NCBI RefSeq assembly: GCF_029784155.1
Contig: NC_073693.1
Coordinates: 340,025,248 to 340,089,247 of the forward strand
Length of the DNA stretch: 64,000 nucleotides
Source: Uranotaenia lowii
Taxonomy: Eukaryota; Arthropoda; Insecta; Diptera; Culicidae
Reading direction: 5' to 3'
Both the position numbers and the translations under genes were made by a program. Of this stretch, positions 32,979 through 45,250 are shown piece by piece (positions within the stretch are counted from its first letter, which is position 1; the number at the start of each line of letters is the position of its first letter). The notes under the pieces were generated by a model. That model searched no databases, was not told the DNA's origin, and saw only the letters and a list, made by a program, of their open reading frames with translations.

Positions 32979-33904
32979 GGGGAGAGTGGGGTAACGTGGG
33001 CCATGGGGAAACGTGGGCCATTTCAAATATCTCAGCTGTGTATTGAGATAAAAATCCCAATCCAACTGTCATCGTCGTCGTTTTGCGTACGCATGTTTTT
33101 CTATATGTTGTTGACTTATGTACGTATCATATCATAGAAAATTGTACTTACATAATTAAACAAGCACCCGCAAATTTGCAGCCGTGCGAGACCTCAAGAA
33201 CATAACAAAAATATGCTCATACGCTTATGATCTTGGTTTTGTCATGTTCTTTCACGTGGAAAAAGAATTTTTGATGAAACATAAATAGGTCAAACAAACG
33301 CAACCAATTTCCAAATCATTGCTTGTGGGGAATCGTGGGCCATATTTTGTGGGGTATCTTGGGCCACCTATATTTTGGTGTTTTTTTACACGTTCAGAAC
33401 TTAAAATACGTTATTACTATTTGTAAAGTTTACTTATGCCAAATGAAGAATTATGGAAAATGTTTTGTCCATCTTTTCCAATGCGATAGAGACGAACAAA
33501 AATCCTATGTATGGAATTTTGCTGAAACGTTCGCGAGCCAGGTTTTAGGATCTATTCGATAATACACAACTCCATTTTTAGTTTTCTCATCTGAAGTCGC
33601 TTTAAAATAACTAAATGAATTATGAAATTTCAGTTTTGGGTCAAATCATAAACTTTGCACGTTATCTAGTCGATTTGGAAAGGGTGGCCCACGATTCCCC
33701 ACAGTTTTTCAAAATCCAAAAAAATTAACTTTTTTCTAAAAAGTCAAAACTCGGGAAATTAATGTATTTTAAAAATTTAAAGAATGCCTAATGATACCTC
33801 AAAAATGTACAAAACCTTTCCATTTATTTTTTTCATTTTATCTTTTCTAATAAAGAAGTTATGAAACTAAGAAAAAATGTGGCCCATAATACCCCACTCT
33901 CCCC
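32979..33904. mobile_element. TA-flanked MITE with GGGGAGAGTGGGG ends
   Basis: 926 bp. The left end is GGGGAGAGTGGGGTAACGTG and the right end is the inverse of GGGGAGAGTGGGGTATTATG, with TA outside each (32977-32978, 33905-33906). Internal GGGGAATCGTGGGCCA-type repeats recur near 33328-33365 and, inverted, near 33684-33700. No gene; open frames inside are incidental. A solo end is at 29764-29790. Confidence 0.8.
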
Positions 33905-33906
33905 TA

Positions 33907-34639
33907 CTTAAAGTGATTCACATTGAAGGATCATATCGGTAGCAGATTTTGAATAGGGCGAATGCGCCAAATATAAACAAACTGAGTTATTAGCTGGGTG
34001 AAAAAGTACGTTCGAAGACCTCCATTTTTATTATACAAAGTTACCCAGACAACCATTTCGTGGGTATTTCGAATTTGCAACACAAATATACGTGCAAATA
34101 TACGTGTATATAATGCAGCAAAACCAGTATATATGTACGTATCATATTGGAGGCTATATGGGTAGATTAGCACACATATTCTTGATTTGGATTGTATTGT
34201 CGTAATAAAATCATGCAATGTATTTAAAAACGATAAAGAATATGCATGGACCGCACATTGTAAATAGGTACAGATATACGAAAAAACATTATATACGATA
34301 TAATCTGTAAAATAAACGACTTCTGGTTGTCTGGGTATCTGAAGGATATTTGTTTTTTTCGATGAGAAACCTGCTGATCCCATACGAACTCCGTTTCACT
34401 CTCAATTTAGAATATGTCATGAACAGTTTGAATGAATAACAATTGTCAGGCATTTTCCAGACGCATTTTCGAATGCATTTTTGAACAATCATTGCAAAAG
34501 TGTTGAACACGTTATATGTTCGGTCACTTTTTCTGTCGTTTGCTACTAAGTAAGTTTGAAATGAGGAATAAATTGACCGTGCCAAAGAAAAACCCCGTAT
34601 ATGAATTTGCGTCTCGATGCGATACAAGCTCACGTAATT
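33907..34639. other. No gene recognised
   Basis: AT-rich, no supported coding frame on either strand. Confidence 0.45.
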
Positions 34640-35037
34640 GTTGCTGAAACAAATTCAACAGTTAATATGGAAGACCCCCTTTTTTGTCCTTTGAAATAAA
34701 TATTGAAATCAGAAATCAATTGATCGTCCCAACCCCCATGTATAAATTTCGACTCGATCACCGGTGGCTTTTTTGAAATTTGATTTCTGAAATCTATTGC
34801 CCTTCCCTCAAAACTCCCGTGTGCAAATTTTCAAAACAATCAATTCCATGATAACGTCAATATCGAAAAAAAATAGTGAAAAGTTAATATGGACGACCCC
34901 TTTGGCCAAATCGGAATAATAGTTCGTCGTTAATAATTCCTTTGTACAAATTTTCACCTCAATCCGATGTATAATAACGTCAATATCACAAAAAAATTGA
35001 AAAGGTAATATGGATGACCCCTTTTGCCGGTCACTTA

Positions 35038-38000
35038 GGGCAGAAACACAGTGGACGCGAGCGAGCGATTCGCGCGAAGAATCGCGCTTCATTTGAACAC
35101 GTTGAAAACTGGGAGACCGTTCACAGTGCAAGCGACGCGATTCGTACTATTTGTTACCGTTGCGAAATTCAACTCGGTAAAGTTTTCCTAAAGTAAATCG
35201 TTCTTCGTTCATTTGCTCAAATTATTTGTTTATTGTTCATTATAAGTTAATTATTTAATATATTATTTCGTCAGAGCAAGGTAGGATTAGTTAAAATAAA
35301 ATGCAGCACTCACAAGAACACAACATGTTAACACAGGTACACTGAAACAAATACACAAATTGCTGTACTAGAACGAGATAACTGAGAACGCACAAATTTA
35401 AAAAGCGAATTAGTCCAGTCGCTAAAAATCTGGTATAAAGACCTTTTGGAAAATAAGCTACCAAAAATACTAAAAAAAAGGGTTCTTTCCGCTTGATCCG
35501 CAGGCACGTAAAGATCGAGGATCACAACACCTCAATCGAGTGTAACAAGAAAAGTCACCAAAATAGTGATATACTTAGCCGTTTTAAAGTGTATCAGTTG
35601 TTACAAAAAATAGCGGAAAATATAAAAGTGACCGATACGATAAGCGAATCAGGTAAAAGCGCGATATTGAACAACCCTCGCAAAAAAACGTAGCCCTCTA
35701 AGGAAACATGTGCTTTGCTTTATCCACCAGGACCCAAAAGTTCATAGCATAAGTCTTATGCCATCCAGGACTAGTTCGCTTCGACCAAGTTCCAATCTGG
35801 TACCACGCGTCTGCTCTTCGGACCAGATTGGTTAGCCAAGATCCGCCCGGGTAGAAGGACCTCCCAATAGGAGTTCACTGGTTGGTAGGCTGAACGGAGC
35901 CCTTTCTCCGTTCCGGCCTGAGGAGTTGATGAGGGATTGGCATCGTGATCGCCAATTCTCGTCGACTGCCTAGCCACAACAAATCCACATCCCAGAGCGT
36001 TCCGAGGAGCAGCAGCAGTAGCCGCAAAGGCCGGCCCAACGAATACACACCACACACAACACACAGGTATTCTAATAAAAAACATAAAATCTAAATTTTA
36101 CAGCGGTAGTGTGTTTAACTATATCCGACGGGTCCTTGATCAGCAATTTTGTGAAAGCCGACCTTGAGGAGCTCCGTTCCTGCTCAAGATCGAGCTAGCC
36201 AGAAAAGAAGGCCTTGTGTGCCCACCCTCCACTGAGTCTCCAGAGAAACGACCAGGGACTCGAGGGCTTAGGTTTGGCCCCCTCTGGTCCAGACAGTAAT
36301 ATATTCGCGCGAAATACCATTTCGAAAACTATCCGTCGCAGCAGTCGCGTGAATACTTTGTTTTGGTTCACCCAAACTTCATATGAACATGCACTGAGAT
36401 TATTTGTCGGCAGTTTTATTTAAAAATATATTTAATATTGTTATTTTTCAATAATAAAAACATGATTTTCCTTGATGGTTCATCTAACTTTTTAAATGAA
36501 TTCGAAGCAGAGGCCAATTTCAACTATGACAAAGTTTCTCCAGCATACACTTGTCAATCTTCCAGTACAGTTCGGAAATGGTGTTAAAATGCAACAATAA
36601 AAACAAAAGTTTTTTTAAAAAATTATAAAGAATTCAAAAATGACAAAAAGATAAAAAATTAAGAAAGTTAAAAAACAAATTCAAGCAAAAGACTGCAAAT
36701 GACAAAAAAAAACAACTAAAAAATGATGAAGAACGACAAAAAACAGCAAATATGACAAATGAAAGCAAACATTATAAACAAAACAAGAAAAGTGGAAAAT
36801 GCTTCAAAAACATGATGAAAAAATTTAAAAAATGACTACAAATGATCGAAAATTTACCAAAAATAACGTGTTTGATAATAATAACAGTTATTTTGTAAAA
36901 ATAACTGAAAAAAAAGTTGAGAAAAAAACCGTTCGATTTTGGCAACATAAAATGTACGAGCGTGTTGCCAAAATCGAACGGGGTCTGTATAAGGACGAAA
37001 TAGTGACGAGCTATTTCTCTAGAGGAATTCGTAACATTTCGTAATATCAGATATTTTCAAAAACGAAAGACATCAACTACCATCTAATTATCTTTTAATT
37101 TCGAACTTGTAATTAATTGAAAGATCTCCTCTGGCTCCGGATCGTTGACAGTTGAGGTCTTTTAAGGAGGCCTTATGCACTGGAGTTGTAATTAATTTCA
37201 CTTACTACTTATAGGATTTTTTTCCAACCCTCTTTAAATTTTTTTTAATATCCAGAAAAAGATAAATTTTACTTGTGCAATCTGTAACATGAGCGAGGAT
37301 AACGATAAAATTAATTGATAAATATGAATCTAGAATAAATTTATCTTCCAGCTTTGTTGTAAAATGCTTTTGAAATGAAATATTTGGTGCTTATTTTGCG
37401 AATCACGTGACGAGAGTTTGAACTGCATCGGCAATATAAACTAATTTTATTATTCTAGTTAGCTGTTTATATTATCGATGCATTTGAAATCAAGATTTTC
37501 CGCGCGTCGCCGATCATCTCGGCAATCGGCAAACCTTTTTGCTGTACTGGTGCCGACACTTGGAAGATGTTTGATAGATGTCTGGTCAACATGTTTTGAC
37601 GTCAGTGATAGTCGCCGGCCCTGATATTGATAAAAACTCCGGTTTGAGGATTTAGCGATAAAAAAAAAATCTTAGTTGGTTTTATGACGCTGTAACCCTT
37701 TAATGCATAGTGTTGTTTTAAAACAACACTAATCTAAATCCAAATATCTCGGAAACGCGCGGAAATTTTTTAAAAATGTATGAACAAAAAATGTTCTTGA
37801 GATTAAAAGAAATTAGCCCATGGTATTTTTTATTACGGTATTTTATTGTTTTTGTGAGATATCGAACAAAGTAGGCGGAAAAAATGCAAAATTCAAATTT
37901 ATTTATTTTTCGAAAAAAGTAGTTTTTGGAAATTTGCTGATATTTCTTCAGATTCGCAAATTCTATCAAATTTTTTAACCTCAATCAATCACAAACACCT

Positions 38001-38427
38001 TCCTGCACCCAATTGAGAAGGTTTTGAAGAAATTTGCAAAATCGTATTGAAATGAATTAAGAATTTCAAAAAATATTTTTCAAGTTTGATGGGCCATAAC
38101 TTTTACAATACTCAAAAGAACGACTTCAAACCTCTTGAGTTGTGTTATTCGAATTAAAATGTTATTATTTCACTGAATCAATAACTGATATTCCAATTTA
38201 AAAAAGTCATGCATTAAAGGGTTAACGATTTTAATTGAATGTCACTTTCGATTTTTTTATCTTGATTTAAATAAAAATAACCCCTAAAATTATTCTACCA
38301 ATTGTCTATAAATTGATTTATATAAATATCCTTTCCTTTCCTATCCATTTAGATTTCGCGCGAAATTCATTTCAGGTTCATTCAAAAATCGCTCGCTCGC
38401 TCGCTTGCGTGCACTGTGTTTCTGCCC
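35038..38427. mobile_element. Non-autonomous PIF/Harbinger-like element
   Basis: 3,390 bp with ends GGGCAGAAACACAGTGGACG (left) and, inverted, GGGCAGAAACACAGTGCACG (right), followed on both sides by CGAGCGAGCGA runs and a TTCGCGCGAA palindrome. TTA is found directly outside each end (35035-35037, 38428-38430). TTA duplication and GGG-starting ends are the signature of PIF/Harbinger. The GC-richer part (about 35740-36320) has short open stretches but no transposase or Myb-like protein is recognisable. It is inserted in the Helitron-like repeat and carries a TTAA MITE at 37696-38221. Confidence 0.72.
37696..38221. mobile_element. Small TTAA-target MITE nested in the Harbinger-like element
   Basis: 526 bp with ends CCCTTTAATGCAT and inverse, flanked by GTAA (37692-37695, one mismatch) and TTAA (38222-38225). 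Just inside the left end is a perfect 22-bp palindrome, AGTGTTGTTTT and its inverse, at 37709-37730. Ends and layout parallel the large palindromic TTAA elements. Confidence 0.65.
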
Positions 38428-38949
38428 TTACACTGAATTCGACACCTGAAATCGATTGCTTGTCATTCGAAACTCTCGTGTACCAATTTTCATCTGAATC
38501 CGATGTTTATAAACGTCAATATCGCAAAAATAGCGAACAGTTAATATGAACGACCCCCTTGGCTGGTCCTTTACACAAAATTTGATACCGGCAATCAATA
38601 ATAACGTCAATATCACAAAAATAAGGAAAAGTTGATATGGATGACCCCTTTTACCGACCCCTGACCCCAAATTCAATACCTGAGATCGATTTGTTATCTT
38701 CCAAAACTCTTATGTGCAAATTTTCATCATGATCCGACGAAAAATAACGTCAATAATGCGAAAACAATATTTATCTTCTATGGACGACCCCCTCAAGAAG
38801 GGGTCAACCGAAATTCTAAAAACATTTTTCATCATTCCTGGACCTAATGAGCATCCATGCCAAATTTCAGCTCTCTAGCTCTTAAGACGGCTGAGCCTAT
38901 TGAAGACAAACAAACAAATCCACAGAAATTGCTTTTTATATATATAGGG

Positions 38950-41904
38950 GAGATAAGGACATAATGGCCACCTTAAGGGAAACGCTTATTTAACCGTAGA
39001 GAGCAGCTATAATATGTGAATTACATCATTGTTTCGTGTTCAAACACTATTGTCTAATAGTCTATAGTCTATTGCCTAATTGGATGAAACTTGAAAAAAT
39101 AGATAATATCGTTTAGATCACTAAAGTTTTATTACGGCCATAATGCTGGTAAAGTGTCAAAAATAAAACCTAAAAAAAAAAAACTAAAGTTTTATGGTCA
39201 TTTATGTATATCCTGCTAAATAGCTAAAAACTGAAGTTCTTATCGATACTTTAGAGTTTGAATTTAAAACAGCAGGCGAGTCAAAAATCAAAACCATCAT
39301 TTGCATCACTCAAGGGCATGAAACGTCCGAATTGATACCGTTCGGAATTTGAACGCTGAATAACGGTTTAATTGGAAATCACGTGGACTTAGAATTTGTC
39401 AAAAGCTAGCTAAACCACCTGTTAAGAACTTCTAAAAATTTCGTTTAGGGTTCGCAACTAGTTTCAAGAGTGGGTTTTTTTCAATTCTCTTGAGTAACTT
39501 TTGATCAGCCTATTTCGAACTTAGAATGCTACTGATGAAGTTCGTATATGTCTTTTGATTACTTGGACAGGACATACTTCTCAGTAGAAAATTTAAATTC
39601 CTATCAATATTTCTAGTTCTCAATACTAATAGCAAGTTTCTATCGATTGTTCTTAGTCTAAATACTAAGTATTTAACCCAAATGGGCAAAAAACTGGCAA
39701 CCACGAATCGCAAAACCGTTGCTTGACTGATCGTTGAATTGCGAATTTCCAAGTGACGACGACATCGACGACGCCGTATTAAGCAGCATCGGTGTGGCGT
39801 TACTGTGTGGCTTTTGGTTGCTGTTACTGTGGCGGCCAACAAACTGACGGACACTTCAACTCCACATCGTCGTCGTCGAGAAGAGGATTAACATTATCAT
39901 TAAGCAGCACTGCCGCCCCTCCTTACCCGCTTTCGGTGTGTAGAGCGTTGTAATTAACCTCGCTCGTTGCTGTCTGTGCAGTTCCGTCCGAGATTTTGCT
40001 CCTTTAAAACGCGCACGGCAGTTTTCTTCTTCGAGAGTGTTGACGACGACGATGTCAGGAGGTGAGGTGAAAATGTTCCCACGCACGCATTTTCGAGCTG
40101 CCACCATAAAATGACCCCTGAGAGGCGAGGCGAGAGTGCCCGATCAGGGTAGAGATACCTATGCTTGTATGTGGAAACCGCAAAAACCGGTGATCGATTC
40201 TGGTGAATTACTTATATCGGAATCGGAAAGGTGTTGTCATAATGAAATAGTAACTTATGACAGCTAACTGCTCATGTAGATTGCTTTAAGTAAAGAACCT
40301 AACAATTTTGCGCTCAGAATGTAGAAAAAATTGACTTCGTTCAGACAAGGCAGGATCGCCATTTGTGTGTATCAACCGTTTAGCAGCTCAAGTCAGCAGA
40401 GATGCTGCAGGTTCGTGATTTGATGGCTTATCGTTTTTGTTTTTGGACTTATCCTTTGGGGTTTCCTCCCTCTGTTCACTACTTCATTGGAACTGGATGG
40501 CGTCTTCGAGTTCGAAAAAATAGTTTTATGAATGAAGCACAGTTTCTCCCACCAAAAAACGTTCTGTTGTTTAATGGTTTCCCCCTTAAGGATTGGCTGA
40601 TCGCTTTTTGTGGCAGTCGTTTCTTCTTCCCATAATTTCCGAAAAAAAATGAAAAACAACTTTTAATTTATGGAATTTGAAGGTTCACTTTTAACCACAC
40701 ATCTCCAAAATTCATCCTTTCGTGTGGGAACAAACCGTTTGACTTTAATTTTTTCCCGCTCATTCGTTATTGTTCTTAACAAACTTCGGAACCGATTTTG
40801 CAACATTGTTCCCGGCTGGCTGATGATGACACCTGAAAAATTTCCAAACCGGAGAAAGACTCGACAGAAAAAAAAAAAAGTAAACGAAGGGCAAAGTCAA
40901 ATGCATCCCTCTGCGTATACTTAACGGAAATGCAACTCGAATGAAAAACTTTTCTCTCGCTCGTAACTTTTAGCGCATAAAGCTAACGGTTAGGAGGGTG
41001 GAAAAAAAGTCATTTGATTCTAATCTCCCGCCTTTCTTTTTACATTTTTCTCCTTTCTCACCCACAACCTTCCAACATTGAATGTATGTTTTTCAAATTT
41101 TAATAATCGTCCAAGTTTTAATTATTTCCTCCTTCCATTTTCTGTGTCCCTTTGCAGGATTTGCAATTGTTATTTCTTGGGTTGGCAGATTGGCAGAAAA
41201 AATAGAGAGAAGTGCATCGCACAAGAGTGCATTTCACCCTTTTACTTAGGAAGCAGGAAAGAAAGGTTCGGAAAAATCGGGACGGACGAACGAGGCGGAA
41301 AACTTTTTCCATCACACCCAATCGAGCCAATCAGGGCGCCGCCAAATTGGCTCTGAGGATTTTTTTTTTAGACTTCTATTTGCATTACCACAATCATCGC
41401 TTTAAACTGCTAGACTCATCCCTAGACTCTAATACCACCCCAAAACCGATTGTTCAAAGGGCGACTCTGGCCGTCATCATGGGATGACTTTGGGTAAACT
41501 GCATCAGTTTTCGATTTCAGTCCGTATCGACGAATGAGGAAGGAATACGCCCAAACGATGTGGCTCAAGATACTTTCGGTTGACGGAAACCGTCTACGCA
41601 GTGAAATGCCGCAGCTTTGGAAGGATATTTATCCGCTTGCCCATAGGGTTGATCTAAATTGAAACAAATATTTGAAAAAAAACGTCCTAATGAAGTAGCT
41701 GGAATCTAATTATAATATTTATTATAGACCTTTAACCACTAAAGGCATTCAGGTCTTAGCTGAAATCGAAGCTTGGTAGGTATTTTGACCACTGATTCCA
41801 GAAAATTTTCCCGACACACAAGACCTTAGTCGACTTGGTGTCATTTTTGAATTTTTTAAGCCCTGGGGTTTAAAAAGCTTCGTTTGGCTCAAAATTCTGG
41901 CTAG
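38950..41904. other. Non-coding region, possible host regulatory DNA
   Basis: Mostly AT-rich. GC content rises at about 39730-40130, with CGACGACGA runs on both strands. At about 41120-41158 a good pyrimidine tract ends in CCCTTTGCAG, a possible splice acceptor, but the following frame is short. A TAGGGGAGATAAGGAC phrase at 38946 resembles the ends of AGGGG MITEs. No gene can be supported. Confidence 0.4.
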
Positions 41905-44900
41905 CGGCTAGCGAACGGTAGACAATGTGCAACTCGAGACCCCATACACTCAACCTTCGGGTAGTGGTCATATCACCTCTTGTCTGCAACTCCGATTCTC
42001 TACCTCCCCGTGGTGCTAGCTGGGGTGCGAACAACCTTAGCGGAGATCGGGTACCCAACCCCGGTGGATGCTTTGGTCGCATGCAGACTGAGTCAGGGGG
42101 CTTCGTACGCGTCTGTTCTCCATGTCAGGGGCGGCGTGCGGAGTGCAACAACGTCCTGGTGGTGTTCGGGACCCAAAACAGCAACATCACGACGGTCCTC
42201 CTGCGAGATAATGGGTTAGTTGCGAGCCTTGCGAGCCCGTGACTACAAAAAACATAAGCAACGAACAACAAATTTCGGATGGAAATCGGCAAAGACCCAC
42301 GCGACGAAAAGGGACTAGCGATTGGAAACTTGGAACGTGGAACTGCCGATCTCTAAATTTTGTGGGCAGTACCCACGTGCTCTCCAACGAATTGAAGAGC
42401 CGCAAATTCAACATCGTAGCGCTGCAGGAGGTATGCTGGAAGGGCTCCACGGTACGAACGTACCCAGATGGTCGTGCCATCTACCAGAGCTGCGGTAACA
42501 CACACGAGCTTGGAACAGCTTTTATAGTGATGGGAAATATGCAAAAGCGCGTGATCGGGTGGTGGCCGATCAACTCACGAATGTGCCGGTTGAGAATCCA
42601 GAGTCGGTTCTTCAACATCAGCATCATCAACGTGCACAGCTCTCACCTCGGAAGTACCGGTGACGACAAAGACGAATTTTACGCGCAGCTGGAGCGTGAA
42701 TACGACCGTTGCCCAAAACATGATATCAAGATCGTCATCGGGGACTTTCATGCTCAGGTCGGCCAGGAGGAGGAATTCAAACCGACAATTGGAAGGTTCA
42801 GCGCGCACCAGCTGACCAACGAAAATGGCCTCAGACTTATTGATTTCGCCGCCTCCAAACGAATGGCCGTACGTAGTACCTTTTTTCAGCACCGCCTCCC
42901 ACACAAGTACACTTGGAGATCACCGTACCAAACGCAATCACAGATCGACCACGTTTTGATTGACAGCAGGCACTTCTCGGACATCATCGACGTCAGATCA
43001 TGTCGAGGCGCCAACATCGAGTCAGACCACTATCTGGTGATGGTGAAGATGCGCCCAAAACTCTCCGTAGTGAACAACACACGAAACCAGCGCCCGCCTC
43101 GGTTAAACATCGCACGACTGAAGCAACCTGAGGTCGCGGCAGACTACGCGCAATCCGTCGAAGCAGCGCTGCCGGCAGAGGGCGAGCTTGACGAAGCCCC
43201 TCTCGAGGACTGTTGGGATACCATCAAGACAACCATCAACAGTGCTGCGGAGAACGTCATCGGTTATGTGGAGCGAACTCGACGGAACGACTGGTTCGAC
43301 GAGGAGTGTAGGAGGATGATGGACGAAGAGAATGCCGCGAGGGCGGCAGTAGTGCAAAGAGGCACCCGTCGAAATGTGGAAAATCACCGGAAGAGGCAGC
43401 GGGTCTGAATTTTCCAGGAGAAAAAGCGCCGCATGGAGGAGGAGGTGCTCGAGGAGCTGGAGCAGCTGCATCGTTCCCAAGAAACACGAAAGTTCTATCA
43501 GAAACTCAACGCATCCCGCAAAGGCTTCGTGCCGCAAGCCGACATGTGCCGGGATAAGGACGGGGGCATCCTGACGGACAATCGTGAGGTGATCAAAAGG
43601 TGGAAAGAAGCACTTCGATGAACACCTGAACGGCACACATGCAGGAGATCAAGACGGTGGGGGAAGGTACATCGCCGGCGTAGCCAACGACGTAGAGAAG
43701 CCATTCCCAACGAAGAGTGAAGTTAAGGAAGCCATTCGCCAGCTGAACAGAAACAAGTCGGCTGGAAAGGATGGCATCGCAGCTGAACTCATCAAAATAG
43801 GCCCGGACAAGTTGGCCGATTGCCTACATCGGTTGATAGTCCGGATCTGGGACATAGAACAGCTACCGGAGGAGTGGAAGGAGGGCCCCATATACAAGAA
43901 GGGCGACAAATTGGACTGTGAGAAATACCGAGCGATCACTGTCCTCAATGCCGCCTTCAAAGTGTTGTTCCGAATCCTACTCCGCCGCCTAACGCCACAA
44001 GCAAACAGATTCGTGGGAAGTCATCAGGCCGGCTTCATAGAGGGACGGTCAACGACTGACCAGATATTCACATTACGACAAATCCTCCAAAAATGCCGGG
44101 AACACCAAGTCCCTACGCACCATCTATTCATCGACTTCAAAGCCGCATACGACACGATCGACCGTAACGAGCTATGGAAAATCATGGACGAGAACAGCTT
44201 TTCCGGGAAGCTGTTCAGACTGATCAGGGCGACGATGGATGGAACGAAGTGCTGTGTACGAATTCCGGGTGAATTGTCGAGTTCATTCGAATCGCGCAGG
44301 AGGCTTCGACAAGGTGATGGTCTATCCTGCATGATGTTCAACGTGGCGCTAGAACGTGTTATTCGACGAGCGGTGGGCGAAATGCGGGGCATGATTTTCA
44401 ACAGATCCAGTCAACTTATCTGCTTTGTCGATGACATTGATATAGTCGGCAGATCATCTGCGGCGGTGGAGGAGATCTACCGCAAACTGAAACGCGAAGT
44501 AGGAAGGATTGGGTTGATGATTAATAAGTCCAAGACGAAGTACATGCTGGCCTGCGGATCCGAGACCGACCGAACCCGCTTGTTCAGTAATAACAAGGTC
44601 ACGATCGACGGCGACGAGCTGGAGATAGTCGAAGACTTTGTCTATCTCGGCTCACTGGTGACCGCAGACAATGACACCAGCCGTGAGATCCGGAGGCGAA
44701 TTATTAGCGGAAGTCGTGCCTACTATGGACTTCACAAGCAACTGCGGTCGAGAAGACCTAGCCCTCGCACGAAGTGTAACCTGTATATGACGCTCATTAG
44801 ACCGGTTGTTCTCTACGGGCACGAGACATGGATATTGCTCGAGGAGGACCTGCGTACACTCGGAGTATTCGAGCGACGAGTGTTAAGAACCATCTTTGGC

Positions 44901-45250
44901 GACGTACAGGAGAACGGAGTGTGGAGGTGAAGGATGAACCACGAGCTTGGGCGACTCTACGGCGAACCCAGTATTCAGAAGGTGGTGAAGGCTGGCCGGA
45001 TACGCTGGGCGGGACATGTTGCGAGAATGCCGGACGACTGTCCTGCAAAACAGGTGTTCGCTACGAATCCGGTAGGAACAAGACGAGCGGGGACGCAACA
45101 AGCGAGGTGGTTAGACCAAGGGGAGCGTGATCTGGCGAACGTGGGTATCCGAGAAATTGAAGAACGGTTGCCATGGACCGAGTGAATTTTAGGAATTATG
45201 ATCGTCAAGTTATGTCGTGGGACAGAATACTATGTAAATAAAAAAATAAA
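41905..45250 (+). mobile_element. Nearly full-length RTE-type non-LTR retrotransposon
   Basis: Contains a GC-rich leader (about 41905-42238), an endonuclease plus reverse transcriptase frame (42239-45185), a short 3' untranslated part and an A/T-rich tail (TAAATAAAAAAATAAA) that ends where a Helitron begins. One combined endonuclease-RT frame, strong likeness of the endonuclease to craniofacial development protein 2-like sequences, and a short 3' end are RTE features. A broken relative is at 4005-5690. Confidence 0.85.
42239..45185 (+). pseudogene. RTE endonuclease-reverse transcriptase with three lesions
   Basis: The endonuclease spans about residues 30-275. It starts at KLGTWNCRSLN, has ALQEVCWKG (metal-binding Glu), VIGDFHAQVG (Asp in the DFN position, here DFH) and ends with QIDHVLID and ESDHYLVM (catalytic Asp-His). 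The reverse transcriptase follows, with KSAGKDGIAAELIKIG, HQAGFIEGRSTTDQI and FIDFKAAYDTIDR. A C-terminal NHELGRLYGEPS and WAGHVARMPDD region closes it. Lesions: TGA at 43406-43408 where the older copy has TTA; a one-base shift at about 43605-43615; TGA at 44928-44930, probably from CGA. The catalytic box reads CFVDDIDIV instead of FADDIDIV. The original frame would be about 980 codons. Inactive, but only lightly damaged. Confidence 0.85.

Larger units (their letters stand above)
34640..38949 (-). mobile_element. Helitron-like repeat with internal tandem modules, split by later insertion
   Basis: The minus strand begins near 38949 with CTATATATATAAAAAGCAAT and a leader, then repeats a module of roughly 140-175 bp. 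The module contains GGGGTCNTCCATATTAACTT, a GATATTGACGTTATTA phrase, ATGAAAATTTGCACA and GATCGATTTCAGGTAT. Two to three modules lie at 38431-38790 and two to three at 34640-35034. The block between, 35038-38427, is a separate insertion. The CTATATATATAAAAA start is shared with the Helitron at 45251. The 3' CTRR end was not located. Confidence 0.45.

Noticed and set aside
33323..33562. Open frame starting MWGIVGHILWG
   Set aside because: It lies inside the TA-flanked MITE, and the repeated GH(I/L) phrases reflect repeated GTGGGCCA motifs.
41078..41487. Host exon after the acceptor-like site at 41158
   Set aside because: The acceptor is good, but the following frames are short and have no protein-like features or donor.
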